Shown here: in pieces, positions 28,760-39,108 of the stretch
How the letters are laid out: every line of letters begins with the position of its first letter
Position numbering within the stretch: the stretch's first letter is position 1
Assembly: GCA_012103375.1 (NCBI GenBank)
Contig: WLWX01000001.1
Span: 3,142,492 to 3,206,491 of the forward strand
DNA: 64,000 nt
DNA from: Paracoccaceae bacterium
GTDB lineage: Bacteria; Pseudomonadota; Alphaproteobacteria; Rhodobacterales; Rhodobacteraceae
Reading direction: 5' to 3'
Notes under the pieces: generated by a model
The model's input: the letters and a program-made list of their open reading frames with translations, nothing else
What the model was told of the DNA's origin: nothing
The model's database searches: none
Made by a program: the position numbers and the translations under genes

Positions 28760-29433
28760 TTATTCGGCAGCCGATTTGAAACGGTCGCAGAGGACGTAAT
28801 CCCAGCCGGTTGAATAATGGCTGCGGGCGGCCTGCGCGGCTTGCGGGATTGCGTTCCAGCCATCGTGGATCAGCGTGACGCGGGTGCCGGTTCCGTCCGG
28901 GTCGAAATTGATGGTGAGGTATGTGACCTCATCCTCGGGGCGGTCCAATTGCCAGGTCATGGCGAAGGATTTGCCGGGCTGCCAGGTGACGACCTTGCCC
29001 CAGACAACTTCGGTGCCGTCATGTTTGGTCTCGGTCACGTTTCCGCCGACCTCTGGCGATATGCGCACGTCGCGGGCCACCTTGCCGTCGCCCGCGGACA
29101 GCGAATGCTTGTCGAGCGGCCACCAACTGGACATGCGGTCTGTGAACAGATCGAAGGCGCGATCTGGGCTCTGATTGTGTTGAAAAACTCCGTTTTAGGG
29201 CCTGAACGATGATTTTTCTTTCCATGCAGCCCGATCCTAAATTTTTGGCGCGGGGGTCGGCCCAAATCGCCTACATGCGCTCACGCGCAGCCATGCGCTG
29301 TCTCGTGGTCAAAGCTTTCCGACTATTTCGCTTCATAGGTTTTCGCAAGAAATCCGCGACGCTCTGATTTCGGAGTTTTTCAACACAATCGGCTGAGCGG
29401 GACGACGAGGGTTTTTTCAATCGGGGCGGTCAT
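28760..29433 (-). pseudogene. SRPBCC (AHSA1-like) protein interrupted by a MITE
   Basis: The gene begins at 29433, overlapping the ArsR stop as ATGA, and reads MTAPIEKTLVVPLS before the 218-bp element stops it at TGA. Beyond the element it resumes as PDRAFDLFTDRMSSWWPL and continues to YVLCDRFKSAAE at 28760, a START-like ligand-binding fold. ArsR-AHSA1 pairs are common; the AHSA1-type partner is often of unknown function. A downstream fragment from ATG 29134 could still be made but lacks the first strand and helix. Confidence 0.8.
29173..29390 (+). mobile_element. 218-bp MITE, copy 3
   Basis: Same orientation and sequence as copy 1. GGCT lies on both sides (with two extra bases, CT, between the left copy and the element), consistent with a target duplication within the SRPBCC gene. 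Confidence 0.9.
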
Positions 29434-29738
29434 CGGGGGGTCCTTCCTTGGCAAGGTCGTGCCTTGGCAAGGTCGTGGGCAGCGCGCGCAAATGCGTCGA
29501 GCGCGTCATCCCAAAGTGTGTTCATCCAGTCGCGCATGTCACGCATCCGGTCGGGGTTCAGCGCATAAATGCGGCGGGTGCCTTGCGGTGTGACGGTCAG
29601 CAGCCCCGCATCGCTGAGCACTTTGAGATGTTGCGAGATGGCCGGGCGGCTGATCGCAAACCCCTGCGCCAGACGGGCAACATTCTGCGGCCCCATGCGC
29701 AGCCGGGTGATGATCGCCTGGCGGGTCGGATCGGCCAT
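29430..29738 (-). CDS. ArsR family transcriptional regulator
   Basis: A 102-residue winged helix-turn-helix repressor. ADPTRQAIITRLRMGPQNVA is the usual ArsR start and FAISRPAISQHLKVLSDAGL the recognition helix. It has no metal-binding cysteines in the alpha3 motif, so it belongs to the non-metal group typically paired with AHSA1 genes. It is co-transcribed with the MITE-broken SRPBCC gene. A symmetric array of GTAAG half-sites just upstream is the probable autoregulatory operator. In-frame sequence upstream (YEKKLAA) looks native but has no start codon, so 29738 is the best start. Confidence 0.88.
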   Translation of the reverse strand: MADPTRQAIITRLRMGPQNVARLAQGFAISRPAISQHLKVLSDAGLLTVTPQGTRRIYALNPDRMRDMRDWMNTLWDDALDAFARAAHDLAKARPCQGRTPR

Positions 29739-29755
29739 TGCGGCGAGTTTTTTTT

Positions 29756-29790
29756 CGTAAGGCGTGACTTACGGTAAGTGATTGCTTACG
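29756..29790. promoter_or_regulatory. Symmetric operator upstream of arsR
   Basis: CGTAAG, 5 bp, ACTTACGGTAAGT, 5 bp, CTTACG: a nested palindrome centred at 29773, 18 bp from the arsR start. It is a likely ArsR binding site for autoregulation. Confidence 0.65.
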
Positions 29791-29896
29791 ATTCGGTCAA
29801 GACAAATTATCGGGCGCTGCCCTTGCAGCCCCCTTAACGCGACCCTAAGATTCTTGGGACACTAGCAAATCACCCCAAATCGCAGGCAGGCCCCCG

Positions 29897-30526
29897 ATGA
29901 GAGATCCCGTTGAAACCTACATGAACCTTGTGCCGATGGTGGTCGAACAGACCAGCCGGGGCGAACGTGCCTATGACATCTTCTCGCGCTTGCTGAAGGA
30001 ACGGATCGTGTTCATCAACGGCCCGATCCACGATGGCATGTCGCATCTGATCGTTGCGCAGCTGTTGCATCTTGAGGCGGAGAACCCGTCCAAGGAAATC
30101 AGCATGTACATCAACTCTCCCGGTGGTGTGGTGACCAGCGGGCTGTCGATCTATGACACGATGCAGTACATCAAGCCCAAAGTCTCGACCCTCGTGATGG
30201 GAATGGCGGCCTCGATGGGATCGCTTCTGTCGATGGCGGGCGAAAAGGGCATGCGGTTTTCGCTGCCCAATGCGCAGATCATGGTGCACCAGCCTTCGGG
30301 CGGTTTTCAGGGGCAAGCCTCCGACATTCTGATTCACGCGGAAAACACCATGAAACTGCGTGAGCGGCTGTACAGCATCTACGTCAAGCATACCGGTCAG
30401 ACGATGAAAAACGTCGAAAAAGCACTGGAACGGGATCGTTTCATGACCCCGCAAGAGGCGCTGGAATGGGGTCACATTGACGAGATCGTCGAGAACCGCG
30501 GCAAGCTTGAAGACGATACAAAATAA
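29897..30526 (+). CDS. clpP: ATP-dependent Clp protease proteolytic subunit
   Basis: A 209-residue serine protease that forms the two-ring ClpP chamber. The catalytic triad regions are intact: [14 protein letters not shown] (Ser), [14 protein letters not shown] region (His, in MVHQPSGG) and the later Asp in [15 protein letters not shown], seen as ERDRFM. The start at 29897 follows an unremarkable leader; no long propeptide is present. It is followed 152 bp later by clpX, its unfoldase partner, in the usual order. Confidence 0.96.
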   Translation: MRDPVETYMNLVPMVVEQTSRGERAYDIFSRLLKERIVFINGPIHDGMSHLIVAQLLHLEAENPSKEISMYINSPGGVVTSGLSIYDTMQYIKPKVSTLVMGMAASMGSLLSMAGEKGMRFSLPNAQIMVHQPSGGFQGQASDILIHAENTMKLRERLYSIYVKHTGQTMKNVEKALERDRFMTPQEALEWGHIDEIVENRGKLEDDTK

Positions 30527-30678
30527 GCGATTCCAAGCACAAACTGCCGTTGCAGCAACTGCATCGGATGCAGTGCACTTTCGCATTGTGTCCGACTTTG
30601 CGCTGTCTTAGGCTTGGCAGCAGTGTTTCTGGCCCGAAATTTTGCCGTGTCTGCGGCGGTTTTCAAAGGATGTAGGCG

Positions 30679-31941
<1,263 letters not shown>

Positions 31942-32024
31942 TTGCCGCGCAGGTGGTCCGGGATTGACTGGACCTTCTGGTCCGGCTGCGCCATATCTGA
32001 CACAGCAATCGGCAAGGGTCTGAC

Positions 32025-32408
32025 ATGGGCATCATCAAATCAGTTCTGCGTCTGGCCACCTGGTGGAACGGATCAACGTTGGGCACGTCGCTGTTCACCG
32101 CCATGAAGGGCCGCAAGGTCGGCGAAGATGCCGCCGGGAACGTCTTCTACACCTCCAAGAACGGTCAGCGCCGCTGGGTGATCTATAACGGAGAGCCTGA
32201 GGCGAGCCGCGTGTCGCCCGACTGGCACGGCTGGCTGCATCGCACCTTTGACGAATTGCCGACCGACAAGCCGCTGCCCCACAAATCATGGGAGCAGCCG
32301 CATCAGGCGAATCTGACCGGATCGGCAGCCGCCTATGCGCCGGCCGGGTCAATCCGGCGCGCGGCCCCTGCGGATCGTGCCGACTATGAGGCGTGGCAAC
32401 CGGAGTAA
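32025..32408 (+). CDS. NADH:ubiquinone oxidoreductase NDUFA12-type accessory subunit
   Basis: A 127-residue homologue of the mitochondrial complex I B17.2 subunit, typical of alphaproteobacteria. The signature [33 protein letters not shown] (shown here split: [10 protein letters not shown] and [13 protein letters not shown]) is followed by [15 protein letters not shown]. It probably assists assembly or stability of complex I at the cytoplasmic membrane. It is placed 3 bp before mlaD and forms one transcription unit with mlaD and the DUF2155 gene. Confidence 0.93.
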   Translation: MGIIKSVLRLATWWNGSTLGTSLFTAMKGRKVGEDAAGNVFYTSKNGQRRWVIYNGEPEASRVSPDWHGWLHRTFDELPTDKPLPHKSWEQPHQANLTGSAAAYAPAGSIRRAAPADRADYEAWQPE

Positions 32409-32411
32409 CCC

Positions 32412-32864
32412 ATGGCCGAAGATGTGACAGAACTGCTGACCGGGGGCGTTGTCATCGCGGTGGCGGCCGGGTTCCTGTTCTATACGGCGCAGACCGCAGG
32501 GATCGGCGGCGGGCCGTCTGGTTCCTATCCGCTGACCGCGTCTTTCCGTTCGATCGAGGGCGTGCAGATTGGCACCGATGTGCGATTGGCGGGGGTAAAG
32601 ATCGGCGCCGTCAGTGATCTGGAACTGAACGCCGAAACATTTCGCGCCGACGCGACTTTCGCCATCCGCGATGGGGTCGACCTGCCGGTTGATACGGCTG
32701 TTATCGTCGCCTCGGAAGGGCTGCTTGGCGGCAACTATATCGAGCTTCTGCCGGGTGGTATGCTGGACAATTTGCAGGCCGGTGATGAGATTGAGGATAC
32801 CCAATCCAGCATCAGCCTGATTAACCTGCTGTTGAAATTCGTCAGCGGAGGGGACTCGGAATGA
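32412..32864 (+). CDS. mlaD: Phospholipid transport protein MlaD
   Basis: A 150-residue MCE-domain protein with one N-terminal membrane helix (LTGGVVIAVAAGFLFYTA). The MCE core reads FRSIEGVQIGTDVRLAGVKIG and is followed by ASEGLLGGNYIELLPGG. It forms the periplasmic hexamer of the Mla retrograde phospholipid pathway, or its alphaproteobacterial equivalent. The other mla genes are not in this window. The stop overlaps the DUF2155 start as ATGA. Confidence 0.9.
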   Translation: MAEDVTELLTGGVVIAVAAGFLFYTAQTAGIGGGPSGSYPLTASFRSIEGVQIGTDVRLAGVKIGAVSDLELNAETFRADATFAIRDGVDLPVDTAVIVASEGLLGGNYIELLPGGMLDNLQAGDEIEDTQSSISLINLLLKFVSGGDSE

Positions 32865-33331
32865 AATTCTGGCGCGCCCTTGTCCTGTTGATGGCACTGC
32901 CCTTGCCGGTTCTGGCGCAGAGCGATGGCACATTGGGTGTGATCACCGAAGAGCTTTTGGATGACGAACTGGAACGTTTTGATCCGACATCGGTGATTGG
33001 CGACGTCATTACATCGCGGGCCGAGGCGGGGCGTGTGGCGAATGCATCCGGTGCAGTCCTGCGAACCCTCGACAAGATTTCGGGCGCTGTCGAAGATGTC
33101 TCGGTTGCGACCGGGCGTACCGCCACGGTGGGACGGATCGACGTTGTGCTGGGGGAATGCCGCTATCCGGTCAACAACCCGTCGGGCAATGCCTTCGCCT
33201 ATCTTGAGGTTTATGACGCTGGTGAAACCTCCCCCGCATTCCGGGGCTGGATGGTGGCAGATTCGCCCGCGCTCAGCGCGTTGGATCACGCGCGTTATGA
33301 CGTCTGGGTGATGCGCTGCACAACGTCCTGA
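32861..33331 (+). CDS. DUF2155 domain-containing periplasmic protein
   Basis: A 156-residue protein with a signal peptide ending at about residue 20 ([11 protein letters not shown]). A spacer is followed by the DUF2155 core: [14 protein letters not shown], then [10 protein letters not shown] and [27 protein letters not shown]. The two cysteines are well placed for a disulfide. It is a conserved alphaproteobacterial envelope protein of unknown role, translationally coupled to mlaD. Its last 37 bp overlap the 3' end of the convergent aat gene. Confidence 0.85.
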   Translation: MKFWRALVLLMALPLPVLAQSDGTLGVITEELLDDELERFDPTSVIGDVITSRAEAGRVANASGAVLRTLDKISGAVEDVSVATGRTATVGRIDVVLGECRYPVNNPSGNAFAYLEVYDAGETSPAFRGWMVADSPALSALDHARYDVWVMRCTTS

Positions 33332-33948
33332 CCTGACGCTGCGGGTAAGGTCGCGTCAAACACCGCGTGACTGCGAAGTGCTGCGGCCAGACGCCGGTGA
33401 TAAGCCTCGCGGCTGATTTCAACCGCGCCAAGGTTGGCCAGATGCGGGGTGATGAACTGCGTATCAAGCAAGGTAAAACCGCAGCGGTTCAGCCGGTCCA
33501 CCAGATGCGCCAGCGCCACCTTCGACGCATCCCGCGCGGTTGAAAACATTGATTCCCCGAAAAACGCGGCACCAAGGGTGACGCCATAGACGCCGCCAAC
33601 CAGATCGCCGCCTTTCCAGACTTCGACAGAATGCGCCGCGCCGCGCTGATGCAATTCCAGGTACAGGGCGCGGATAGTGGCGTTGATCCAGGTATCATCA
33701 CGGTCCGCGCAGCCGTCGACCACGGCGGCGAAAGCCGTGTTGTAACTGATCGCATAGGTGTCGCGCCGCTGCGTCCGTCTTAACGAGCGTGACAGATAGA
33801 AACCATCCAGGGGCAAGACGCCGCGCCGGTCTGGATCAACCCAGAACAGCGTTGGATCGTCGCGGCTTTCCGACATCGGAAACACGCCGCTGGCATAGGC
33901 GTGCAGCAGAAGTTCGGGCGTCACCGATGGGGCATCATCGCGGGACAC
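33295..33948 (-). CDS. aat: Leucyl/phenylalanyl-tRNA--protein transferase
   Basis: A 217-residue N-end-rule enzyme that adds Leu or Phe to proteins starting with Lys or Arg. Family motifs are present: [17 protein letters not shown] near the start, [33 protein letters not shown] and [22 protein letters not shown]. Products are sent to ClpAP, which connects loosely with the clp genes nearby. It follows accC on the minus strand by 15 bp and overlaps the DUF2155 gene tail-to-tail. Confidence 0.95.
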   Translation of the reverse strand: MSRDDAPSVTPELLLHAYASGVFPMSESRDDPTLFWVDPDRRGVLPLDGFYLSRSLRRTQRRDTYAISYNTAFAAVVDGCADRDDTWINATIRALYLELHQRGAAHSVEVWKGGDLVGGVYGVTLGAAFFGESMFSTARDASKVALAHLVDRLNRCGFTLLDTQFITPHLANLGAVEISREAYHRRLAAALRSHAVFDATLPAASGQDVVQRITQTS

Positions 33949-33963
33949 TTGGGGCCTTCCTGG

Positions 33964-35310
33964 TCAACCCAGATTGGTTTCCAGCCATTTTTCCAGCCAG
34001 TGGATATCATAGCTGCCGTCCTGCACGGCGGCCTCATCCAGAAGCGCGCTGAACAGGGGAACCGAGGTGTCGATGCCGTCGATAATCAACTCTCCCAGTG
34101 CGCGGCGCAGGCGGGCGAGTGCCTCGGGGCGGTCGCGGCCATGGACGATCAGCTTGCCGATCAGGCTGTCGTAATAAGGCGGGATCGAATAGCCATCGTA
34201 AAGCGCGCTGTCCATGCGCACGCCAAGGCCACCGGGCGCGTGATACTGGCTGATCCGACCGGGAGAGGGGGTGAAGTTCGGCAGTTTCTCGGCGTTCAGG
34301 CGCACCTCGATCGCGTGGCCGTTGACCACCAGATCGTCCTGGCTGAATTCCAGCGGCAGACCGGCGGCGACGCGGATTTGTTCGCGCACAAGGTCGACGC
34401 CAAAGATCGCCTCGGTCACCGGGTGTTCGACCTGCAGGCGGGTGTTCATTTCGATAAAATAGAACTCTCCATCCTCGAACAGGAATTCGACCGTACCTGC
34501 GCCGATATAGTTGATCTTGGCGACCGCGTCGGCGCAGATGCCGCCGATTTCGGCGCGCATTTCGGGCGTGATGACCGGGCCGGGGGCTTCTTCGAAAACC
34601 TTCTGGTGGCGGCGTTGCAGCGAACAGTCGCGTTCGCCCAGATGCACCGCTTTGCCTTTGCCATCGCCAAACACCTGCACTTCGATATGGCGCGGTTTCT
34701 GCAGGTATTTTTCGATATAGACTTCGTCGTTGCCAAAGGCGGCCTTGGATTCCGAGCGTGCCGTGCGGAAGGCGACTTCCAGGTCTTTGGCGGTTTTGGC
34801 GACTTTCATGCCGCGCCCTCCGCCCCCGGCGGTGGCCTTGATGATGACCGGATAACCCATGCCTTCGGCAACGCTGCGCGCGCTGTCCAGATCGGGCACG
34901 CCACCTTCTGAACCCGGCACAACCGGAATCCCAAGGTTCTTGGCGGTTTCCTTGGCGGTGATCTTGTCGCCCATGACGCGAATATGTTCGGCCGTTGGGC
35001 CGATGAACGTAATCTCGTGATCTTCCACCGCTTGAACGAAATTCGCGTTCTCGGACAGGAAGCCATAGCCGGGGTGGATCGCCTGTGCGCCGGTGATTTC
35101 ACAGGCCGAGATAATGGCGGCCGTGTTCAGATAGCTTGCGGTGCTTGGCGGCGGGCCGATGCAGATGCTTTCATCCGCCATGCGCACATGCATTGCGTCG
35201 GAGTCTGCGGTGGAATGCACCGCGACTGAGCGGATGCCCATTTCGGCGCAGGCGCGCACGACGCGCAGCGCAATCTCACCCCGGTTGGCGATCAGGATTT
35301 TGTCGAACAT
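33964..35310 (-). CDS. accC: Acetyl-CoA carboxylase biotin carboxylase subunit
   Basis: A 448-residue ATP-grasp enzyme that carboxylates the biotin on AccB. The N-terminal domain starts [20 protein letters not shown]. The glycine-rich ATP loop reads [13 protein letters not shown], and active-site [16 protein letters not shown] is intact. It is placed 3 bp downstream of accB in the same operon; aat follows. Together with AccD and AccA it makes malonyl-CoA. Confidence 0.97.
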   Translation of the reverse strand: MFDKILIANRGEIALRVVRACAEMGIRSVAVHSTADSDAMHVRMADESICIGPPPSTASYLNTAAIISACEITGAQAIHPGYGFLSENANFVQAVEDHEITFIGPTAEHIRVMGDKITAKETAKNLGIPVVPGSEGGVPDLDSARSVAEGMGYPVIIKATAGGGGRGMKVAKTAKDLEVAFRTARSESKAAFGNDEVYIEKYLQKPRHIEVQVFGDGKGKAVHLGERDCSLQRRHQKVFEEAPGPVITPEMRAEIGGICADAVAKINYIGAGTVEFLFEDGEFYFIEMNTRLQVEHPVTEAIFGVDLVREQIRVAAGLPLEFSQDDLVVNGHAIEVRLNAEKLPNFTPSPGRISQYHAPGGLGVRMDSALYDGYSIPPYYDSLIGKLIVHGRDRPEALARLRRALGELIIDGIDTSVPLFSALLDEAAVQDGSYDIHWLEKWLETNLG

Positions 35311-35313
35311 GGC

Positions 35314-35808
35314 TTACGCGACGATCATCAGAAGGCTGCCGAATTCGACCGCAGCGCCGTCTTCGACAAGGACACGCTTGACGGTGCCGGAATGCGGGGC
35401 AGGGATGTGGTTCATCGTTTTCATCGCCTCGACAATGCACAGCGTCTGGCCTTCTTCGACGGTGTCGCCAACCTTGACGAAAACATCGGCGCCCGGTTCT
35501 GCCGACAGATAGGCGGTGCCGACCATGGGTGAAGGAACCGCGCCTGCATGCGCAGCGGGGTCCTCGGCGCTGTCTGCGGCTTGCGGTGCTGCCGCCGGGG
35601 CCGGGGCAGGGGCTGCGGGTGCAGCGGCGACAGGTGCCGGTGCAGATGCCGCCGGGGCCGCGGTTTGCATCCGGCTGACCCGGACATTCAGCGAGTCATC
35701 CTCGCCATAGTCCCGTTTGACCTGCAATTCGGTCAGGTGGTTTTCATTCAGCAATTCGGCCAATGCCCGGATGAATTCAACATCCTTGTCGTGCGGGTTT
35801 TTGGTCAT
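35314..35808 (-). CDS. accB: Acetyl-CoA carboxylase biotin carboxyl carrier protein
   Basis: A 164-residue protein. An N-terminal helix (VEFIRALAELLNENHLTELQV) leads to an Ala/Pro-rich flexible linker at about 50-85. The biotinyl domain contains CIVEAMKTMNHI, where the lysine is biotinylated. The start at 35808 (MTKNPHDK) was chosen over an upstream frame. It is divergent from preT across about 200 bp and first in accB-accC-aat. Confidence 0.96.
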   Translation of the reverse strand: MTKNPHDKDVEFIRALAELLNENHLTELQVKRDYGEDDSLNVRVSRMQTAAPAASAPAPVAAAPAAPAPAPAAAPQAADSAEDPAAHAGAVPSPMVGTAYLSAEPGADVFVKVGDTVEEGQTLCIVEAMKTMNHIPAPHSGTVKRVLVEDGAAVEFGSLLMIVA

Positions 35809-35930
35809 TGCGGTCCCTCGTGCCTGTTGTTCCCCCAACTCGGCGGTTGGGCGTTTGATTAGCTATACGCCAGCCTGACACGGCTGAAAAGCGCTCAGCT
35901 TGCGTGGAAAGTGACGGATGAGTCGATTTT

Positions 35931-35965
35931 TTGACCATCCAAAAAAATTTACCGTTTGATAAAAT
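35931..35965 (+). promoter_or_regulatory. AT-rich promoter candidate of preT
   Basis: TTGACC at 35931 is followed 18 bp later by TTTGAT and then by TAAAAT. The TTGACCA also matches half of a RutR site, but the second half is not recognisable. It is the most AT-rich stretch between accB and preT. Confidence 0.4.
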
Positions 35966-36014
35966 TTCAGAATGTGGCATTCTATGTGCAACATTTGCGG
36001 CTTGGGAGGGCCAG

Positions 36015-37355
36015 ATGGCCAACGATCAGTTCACACCCGGAGTGGTTTCAGGGCGTTTGGACGCCGAACAACTGGCAGAGAATTTCGGCGACCTGCATCC
36101 GCCGCTGGACTCGCATGAAGCGCAGGTTGCGGCTGATCGCTGCTATTTCTGCTATGACGCGCCCTGTATCACGGCCTGCCCGACGTCGATCGACATCCCG
36201 CTGTTCATCCGCCAGATCTCGGCGGACGGGACCGAGGGCGCGGCCAAGACGATTCTGGAACAGAACATCCTGGGCGGCATGTGCGCCCGCGTCTGCCCGA
36301 CCGAAACGCTGTGCGAAGAGGCTTGCGTGCGCGAAGCCGCCGAAGGCAAGCCGGTTGAGATCGGGCGCCTGCAGCGTTTTGCGACCGATGCGCTGATGGC
36401 AAAGGGCGTGCATCCGTTTTCGCGCGCTGCATCGACGGGCAAGCGTGTGGCCGTTGTCGGAGCGGGGCCGGCGGGTCTGGCCTGCGCACATCGGCTGGCC
36501 ATGCACGGGCATGACGTCGTGATGTTTGATGCGCGCGCCAAGTCCGGCGGGCTGAACGAATACGGCATTGCCAGTTACAAGACTGTCGAGGGTTTCGCGC
36601 AGTCCGAAGTGGACTGGTTGATGAAGATCGGCGGCATCACGGTCGAGCATGGAAAGGCGCTGGGCGACGGGCTTTCGCTGGACGGGCTGAGCGCGGACTA
36701 TGATGCGGTGTTCCTTGGGATCGGTCTGGCGGGCGTGAACGCGCTGCGGGCCGAGGGCGAAGACAAGGACAACGTCGACGACGCGGTGAACTTCATTTCG
36801 GATTTGCGGCAGGCAAGCGACCTTTCCTCCCTGTCGGTCGGCCGCAATGTGGTGGTGATCGGCGGCGGCATGACCGCCGTCGACGCCGCCGTGCAGTCCA
36901 AACTGCTGGGCGCGCAGAATGTCACCATGGTCTATCGCCGGGGCAAGGAACGGATGAGCGCTAGCGTTTATGAACAGGATCTGGCCACCCAGAACGGTGT
37001 GCGCATTATCTATGGCGCGATGCCGGTGGCGGTTCACGGAAACGGCGCCGCGCAGGATGTGGAGTTCGAATATACCCGCGATGCGGGCGGCAAGCTGGAA
37101 GGCACGGGCGAGACGTTCCGCATTGCGGCGGATCAGGTGCTGAAGGCCATCGGCCAGACGCTGGATGGCGTGCCCGACGGGCTGAAGCTGGATGGCGGCA
37201 AGATCGCGGTGACGGGGACCGGGCAAACCTCGGTCGCGGGGGTTTGGGCCGGGGGGGATTGCGCCTCTGGCGGTGATGATCTGACGGTGACGGCGGTGGC
37301 CGAGGGGCGTGACGCCGCCGAGGATATTCATGCCAGTTTGATGGGTGCCGCGTAA
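36015..37355 (+). CDS. preT: NAD-dependent dihydropyrimidine dehydrogenase, PreT subunit
   Basis: A 446-residue flavoprotein. An N-terminal four-cysteine 4Fe-4S domain (CYFCYDAPCITACPT, then GGMCARVCPTETLCEEAC) precedes an FAD motif ([17 protein letters not shown]) and an NAD motif (NVVVIGGGMTAVDAAVQ). With PreA it reduces uracil and thymine to the 5,6-dihydro forms, step one of reductive pyrimidine degradation. GGGAGG precedes ATG 36015. The stop overlaps the VOC gene's start by one base. Confidence 0.93.
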   Translation: MANDQFTPGVVSGRLDAEQLAENFGDLHPPLDSHEAQVAADRCYFCYDAPCITACPTSIDIPLFIRQISADGTEGAAKTILEQNILGGMCARVCPTETLCEEACVREAAEGKPVEIGRLQRFATDALMAKGVHPFSRAASTGKRVAVVGAGPAGLACAHRLAMHGHDVVMFDARAKSGGLNEYGIASYKTVEGFAQSEVDWLMKIGGITVEHGKALGDGLSLDGLSADYDAVFLGIGLAGVNALRAEGEDKDNVDDAVNFISDLRQASDLSSLSVGRNVVVIGGGMTAVDAAVQSKLLGAQNVTMVYRRGKERMSASVYEQDLATQNGVRIIYGAMPVAVHGNGAAQDVEFEYTRDAGGKLEGTGETFRIAADQVLKAIGQTLDGVPDGLKLDGGKIAVTGTGQTSVAGVWAGGDCASGGDDLTVTAVAEGRDAAEDIHASLMGAA

Positions 37356-37744
37356 TGGCGATCAAGCGCGTCAATTTCGTTTCCATTCCGGTGACGGATC
37401 AGGATCGGGCCCTGGTGTTTTATCGGGATCGGCTTGGCCTGCGGGTTCAGACCGATGCCGCCTATGCCGACGATTGGCGGTGGATCTTTATCGAAATACC
37501 TGGCGCGGAAACGCTGATTCAATTCAGCAAGGCGTCTGATCTGTCGATGTCGGCCAACATCCCGGTGCTTTGCCTTGTCAGCGATGACGTGGATGGCGAA
37601 GTGGCGCGGTTGAAAGACGCCGGTGTTGTGGTCCGCGACGGACCAGCCGATGCGCCCTGGCACGACGCAGTGCGCTATGCCCTTATCGAAGACAGCGAAG
37701 GCAACCTCGTCCTTTTGCAGTCCAGCGACCTGGAAGGAAACTGA
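37355..37744 (+). CDS. VOC family (glyoxalase-fold) protein within pre operon
   Basis: A 129-residue protein with two beta-alpha-beta-beta-beta units of the vicinal-oxygen-chelate fold. It starts VNFVSIPVTDQDRALVFYRDRLGL and ends with the metal-side strand IEDSEGNLVLLQ. It is sandwiched with 1-bp overlap after preT and a 1-bp gap before preA, so it is certainly co-expressed with them. A role in handling a pyrimidine breakdown product or reactive aldehyde is possible, but no substrate can be read from the sequence. Confidence 0.85.
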   Translation: MAIKRVNFVSIPVTDQDRALVFYRDRLGLRVQTDAAYADDWRWIFIEIPGAETLIQFSKASDLSMSANIPVLCLVSDDVDGEVARLKDAGVVVRDGPADAPWHDAVRYALIEDSEGNLVLLQSSDLEGN

Positions 37745-37745
37745 T

Positions 37746-39047
37746 ATGGCCGATCTCTCTAGCAATTTCGTCGGGATCAAATCCCCCAATCCGTTCTGGC
37801 TGGCAAGCGCGCCGCCGACGGACAAGGAATACAATGTCCGCCGCGCGTTCGAGGCTGGATGGGGCGGCGTGGTATGGAAAACCCTCGGGCTTGACCCGCA
37901 TGTCGTCAACGTCAACGGGCCGCGTTACGGCGTCGTCTATGGGGCCGACCGGCGGGTGCTGGGGATCAACAATATCGAGTTGATTACCGATCGCCCGCTG
38001 CAGACCAACCTGGATGAGATTACCGCCGTCAAACGTGACTATCCGGATCGCGCGGTTGTCGTCTCACTCATGGTGCCGTGTGAGGAGCCTTGCTGGAACG
38101 AAATCCTGCCCAAGGTCGAGGCGACCGGGGCCGACGGGATCGAGCTGAATTTCGGCTGCCCCCACGGGATGAGCGAACGTGGCATGGGTGCTGCCGTCGG
38201 GCAGGTGCCCGAATACATCGAAATGGTGGCGCGTTGGTGTAAGGCTGCGACCCGGATGCCGGTGATCGTCAAGCTGACGCCGAACATCACCGATATCCGC
38301 TATCCGGCGCGTGCGGCCAAGGCTGGCGGGGCGGATGCGGTCAGCCTGATCAACACGGTGAATTCAATCACCTCGGTGAACCTTGACACGATGAGCCCGG
38401 AACCCTCGATTGACGGCAAGGGATCGCACGGTGGTTTTTGCGGTGCGGCGGTCAAACCGATTGCGCTGAACATGGTGGCCGAGATTGCGCGCGACGCTGA
38501 AACCGCCGGCCTGCCGATCAGCGGCATTGGCGGGGTCACGACCTGGCGCGATGCGGCCGAATTCCTGGCGCTGGGCGCGGGCAACGTGCAGGTGTGCACG
38601 GCGGCGATGGTCTATGGCTTCGAGATCGTGAAAGAGCTGAAGGCCGGGCTGTCCGATTGGATGGACAGCGCCGGGTATGACTCGGTGGCGTCGGTGTCAG
38701 GACGTGCGGTGCCCAACGTGACCGACTGGCAGTATCTGAACCTGAACTATATCGCCAAGGCCAAAATTGATCAGGACGCCTGCATCAAATGCGGTCGCTG
38801 TTATGCGGCGTGCGAAGATACCTCGCATCAGGCGATTTCCATGGGCGAAGGCCGCGTGTTCGAGGTGATCGACGAGGAATGCGTTGCCTGCAACCTGTGC
38901 GTCGATGTCTGCCCGGTCGAAGATTGCATCACCATGGAGCAGATGGCCCCCGGCACCGTCGACCCGCGTACCGGCAAGGTGGTTGAAGACGGTTATGCCA
39001 ACTGGACCACGCACCCAAACAACCCGGCGGCTGTTGCGGCGGAGTAG
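37746..39047 (+). CDS. preA: NAD-dependent dihydropyrimidine dehydrogenase, PreA subunit
   Basis: A 433-residue catalytic subunit. A dihydroorotate-dehydrogenase-like FMN barrel contains ELNFGCPHGMSERGMGAA and LINTVNSI. The C-terminal two-cluster ferredoxin domain reads CIKCGRCYAACED and CVACNLCVDVCPVEDC at about 345-395. The catalytic cysteine loop (PCEEPCWNE) is present. It acts with PreT on uracil and thymine. ATG 37746 sits right after the VOC stop. A hairpin terminator follows the stop. Confidence 0.94.
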   Translation: MADLSSNFVGIKSPNPFWLASAPPTDKEYNVRRAFEAGWGGVVWKTLGLDPHVVNVNGPRYGVVYGADRRVLGINNIELITDRPLQTNLDEITAVKRDYPDRAVVVSLMVPCEEPCWNEILPKVEATGADGIELNFGCPHGMSERGMGAAVGQVPEYIEMVARWCKAATRMPVIVKLTPNITDIRYPARAAKAGGADAVSLINTVNSITSVNLDTMSPEPSIDGKGSHGGFCGAAVKPIALNMVAEIARDAETAGLPISGIGGVTTWRDAAEFLALGAGNVQVCTAAMVYGFEIVKELKAGLSDWMDSAGYDSVASVSGRAVPNVTDWQYLNLNYIAKAKIDQDACIKCGRCYAACEDTSHQAISMGEGRVFEVIDEECVACNLCVDVCPVEDCITMEQMAPGTVDPRTGKVVEDGYANWTTHPNNPAAVAAE

Positions 39048-39090
39048 AGATTTTCCTGTCGAAAATCTGGGCTCCGGCGGAGATATTTTT
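39048..39090 (+). terminator. Terminator after preA
   Basis: AGATTTTC-CTGTC-GAAAATCT forms a perfect 8-bp hairpin at 39048-39068. It is followed by CTCCGGCGGAGATATTTTT, the same GC-hairpin plus T-run motif seen after glpK. Confidence 0.65.
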
Positions 39091-39108
39091 GACAAGAAGA
39101 TCGCCCGT

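Noticed and set aside
27334-28863. A 509-codon frame on the minus strand opposite glpK
   Set aside because: Arg/Gln/Pro-rich translation with no recognisable domain; glpK on the other strand is complete and intact.
35941-35999. A full RutR operator upstream of preT
   Set aside because: Only one half-site (TTGACCA) matches; the expected TGGTCAA partner is missing, so it is listed only as a possible promoter.
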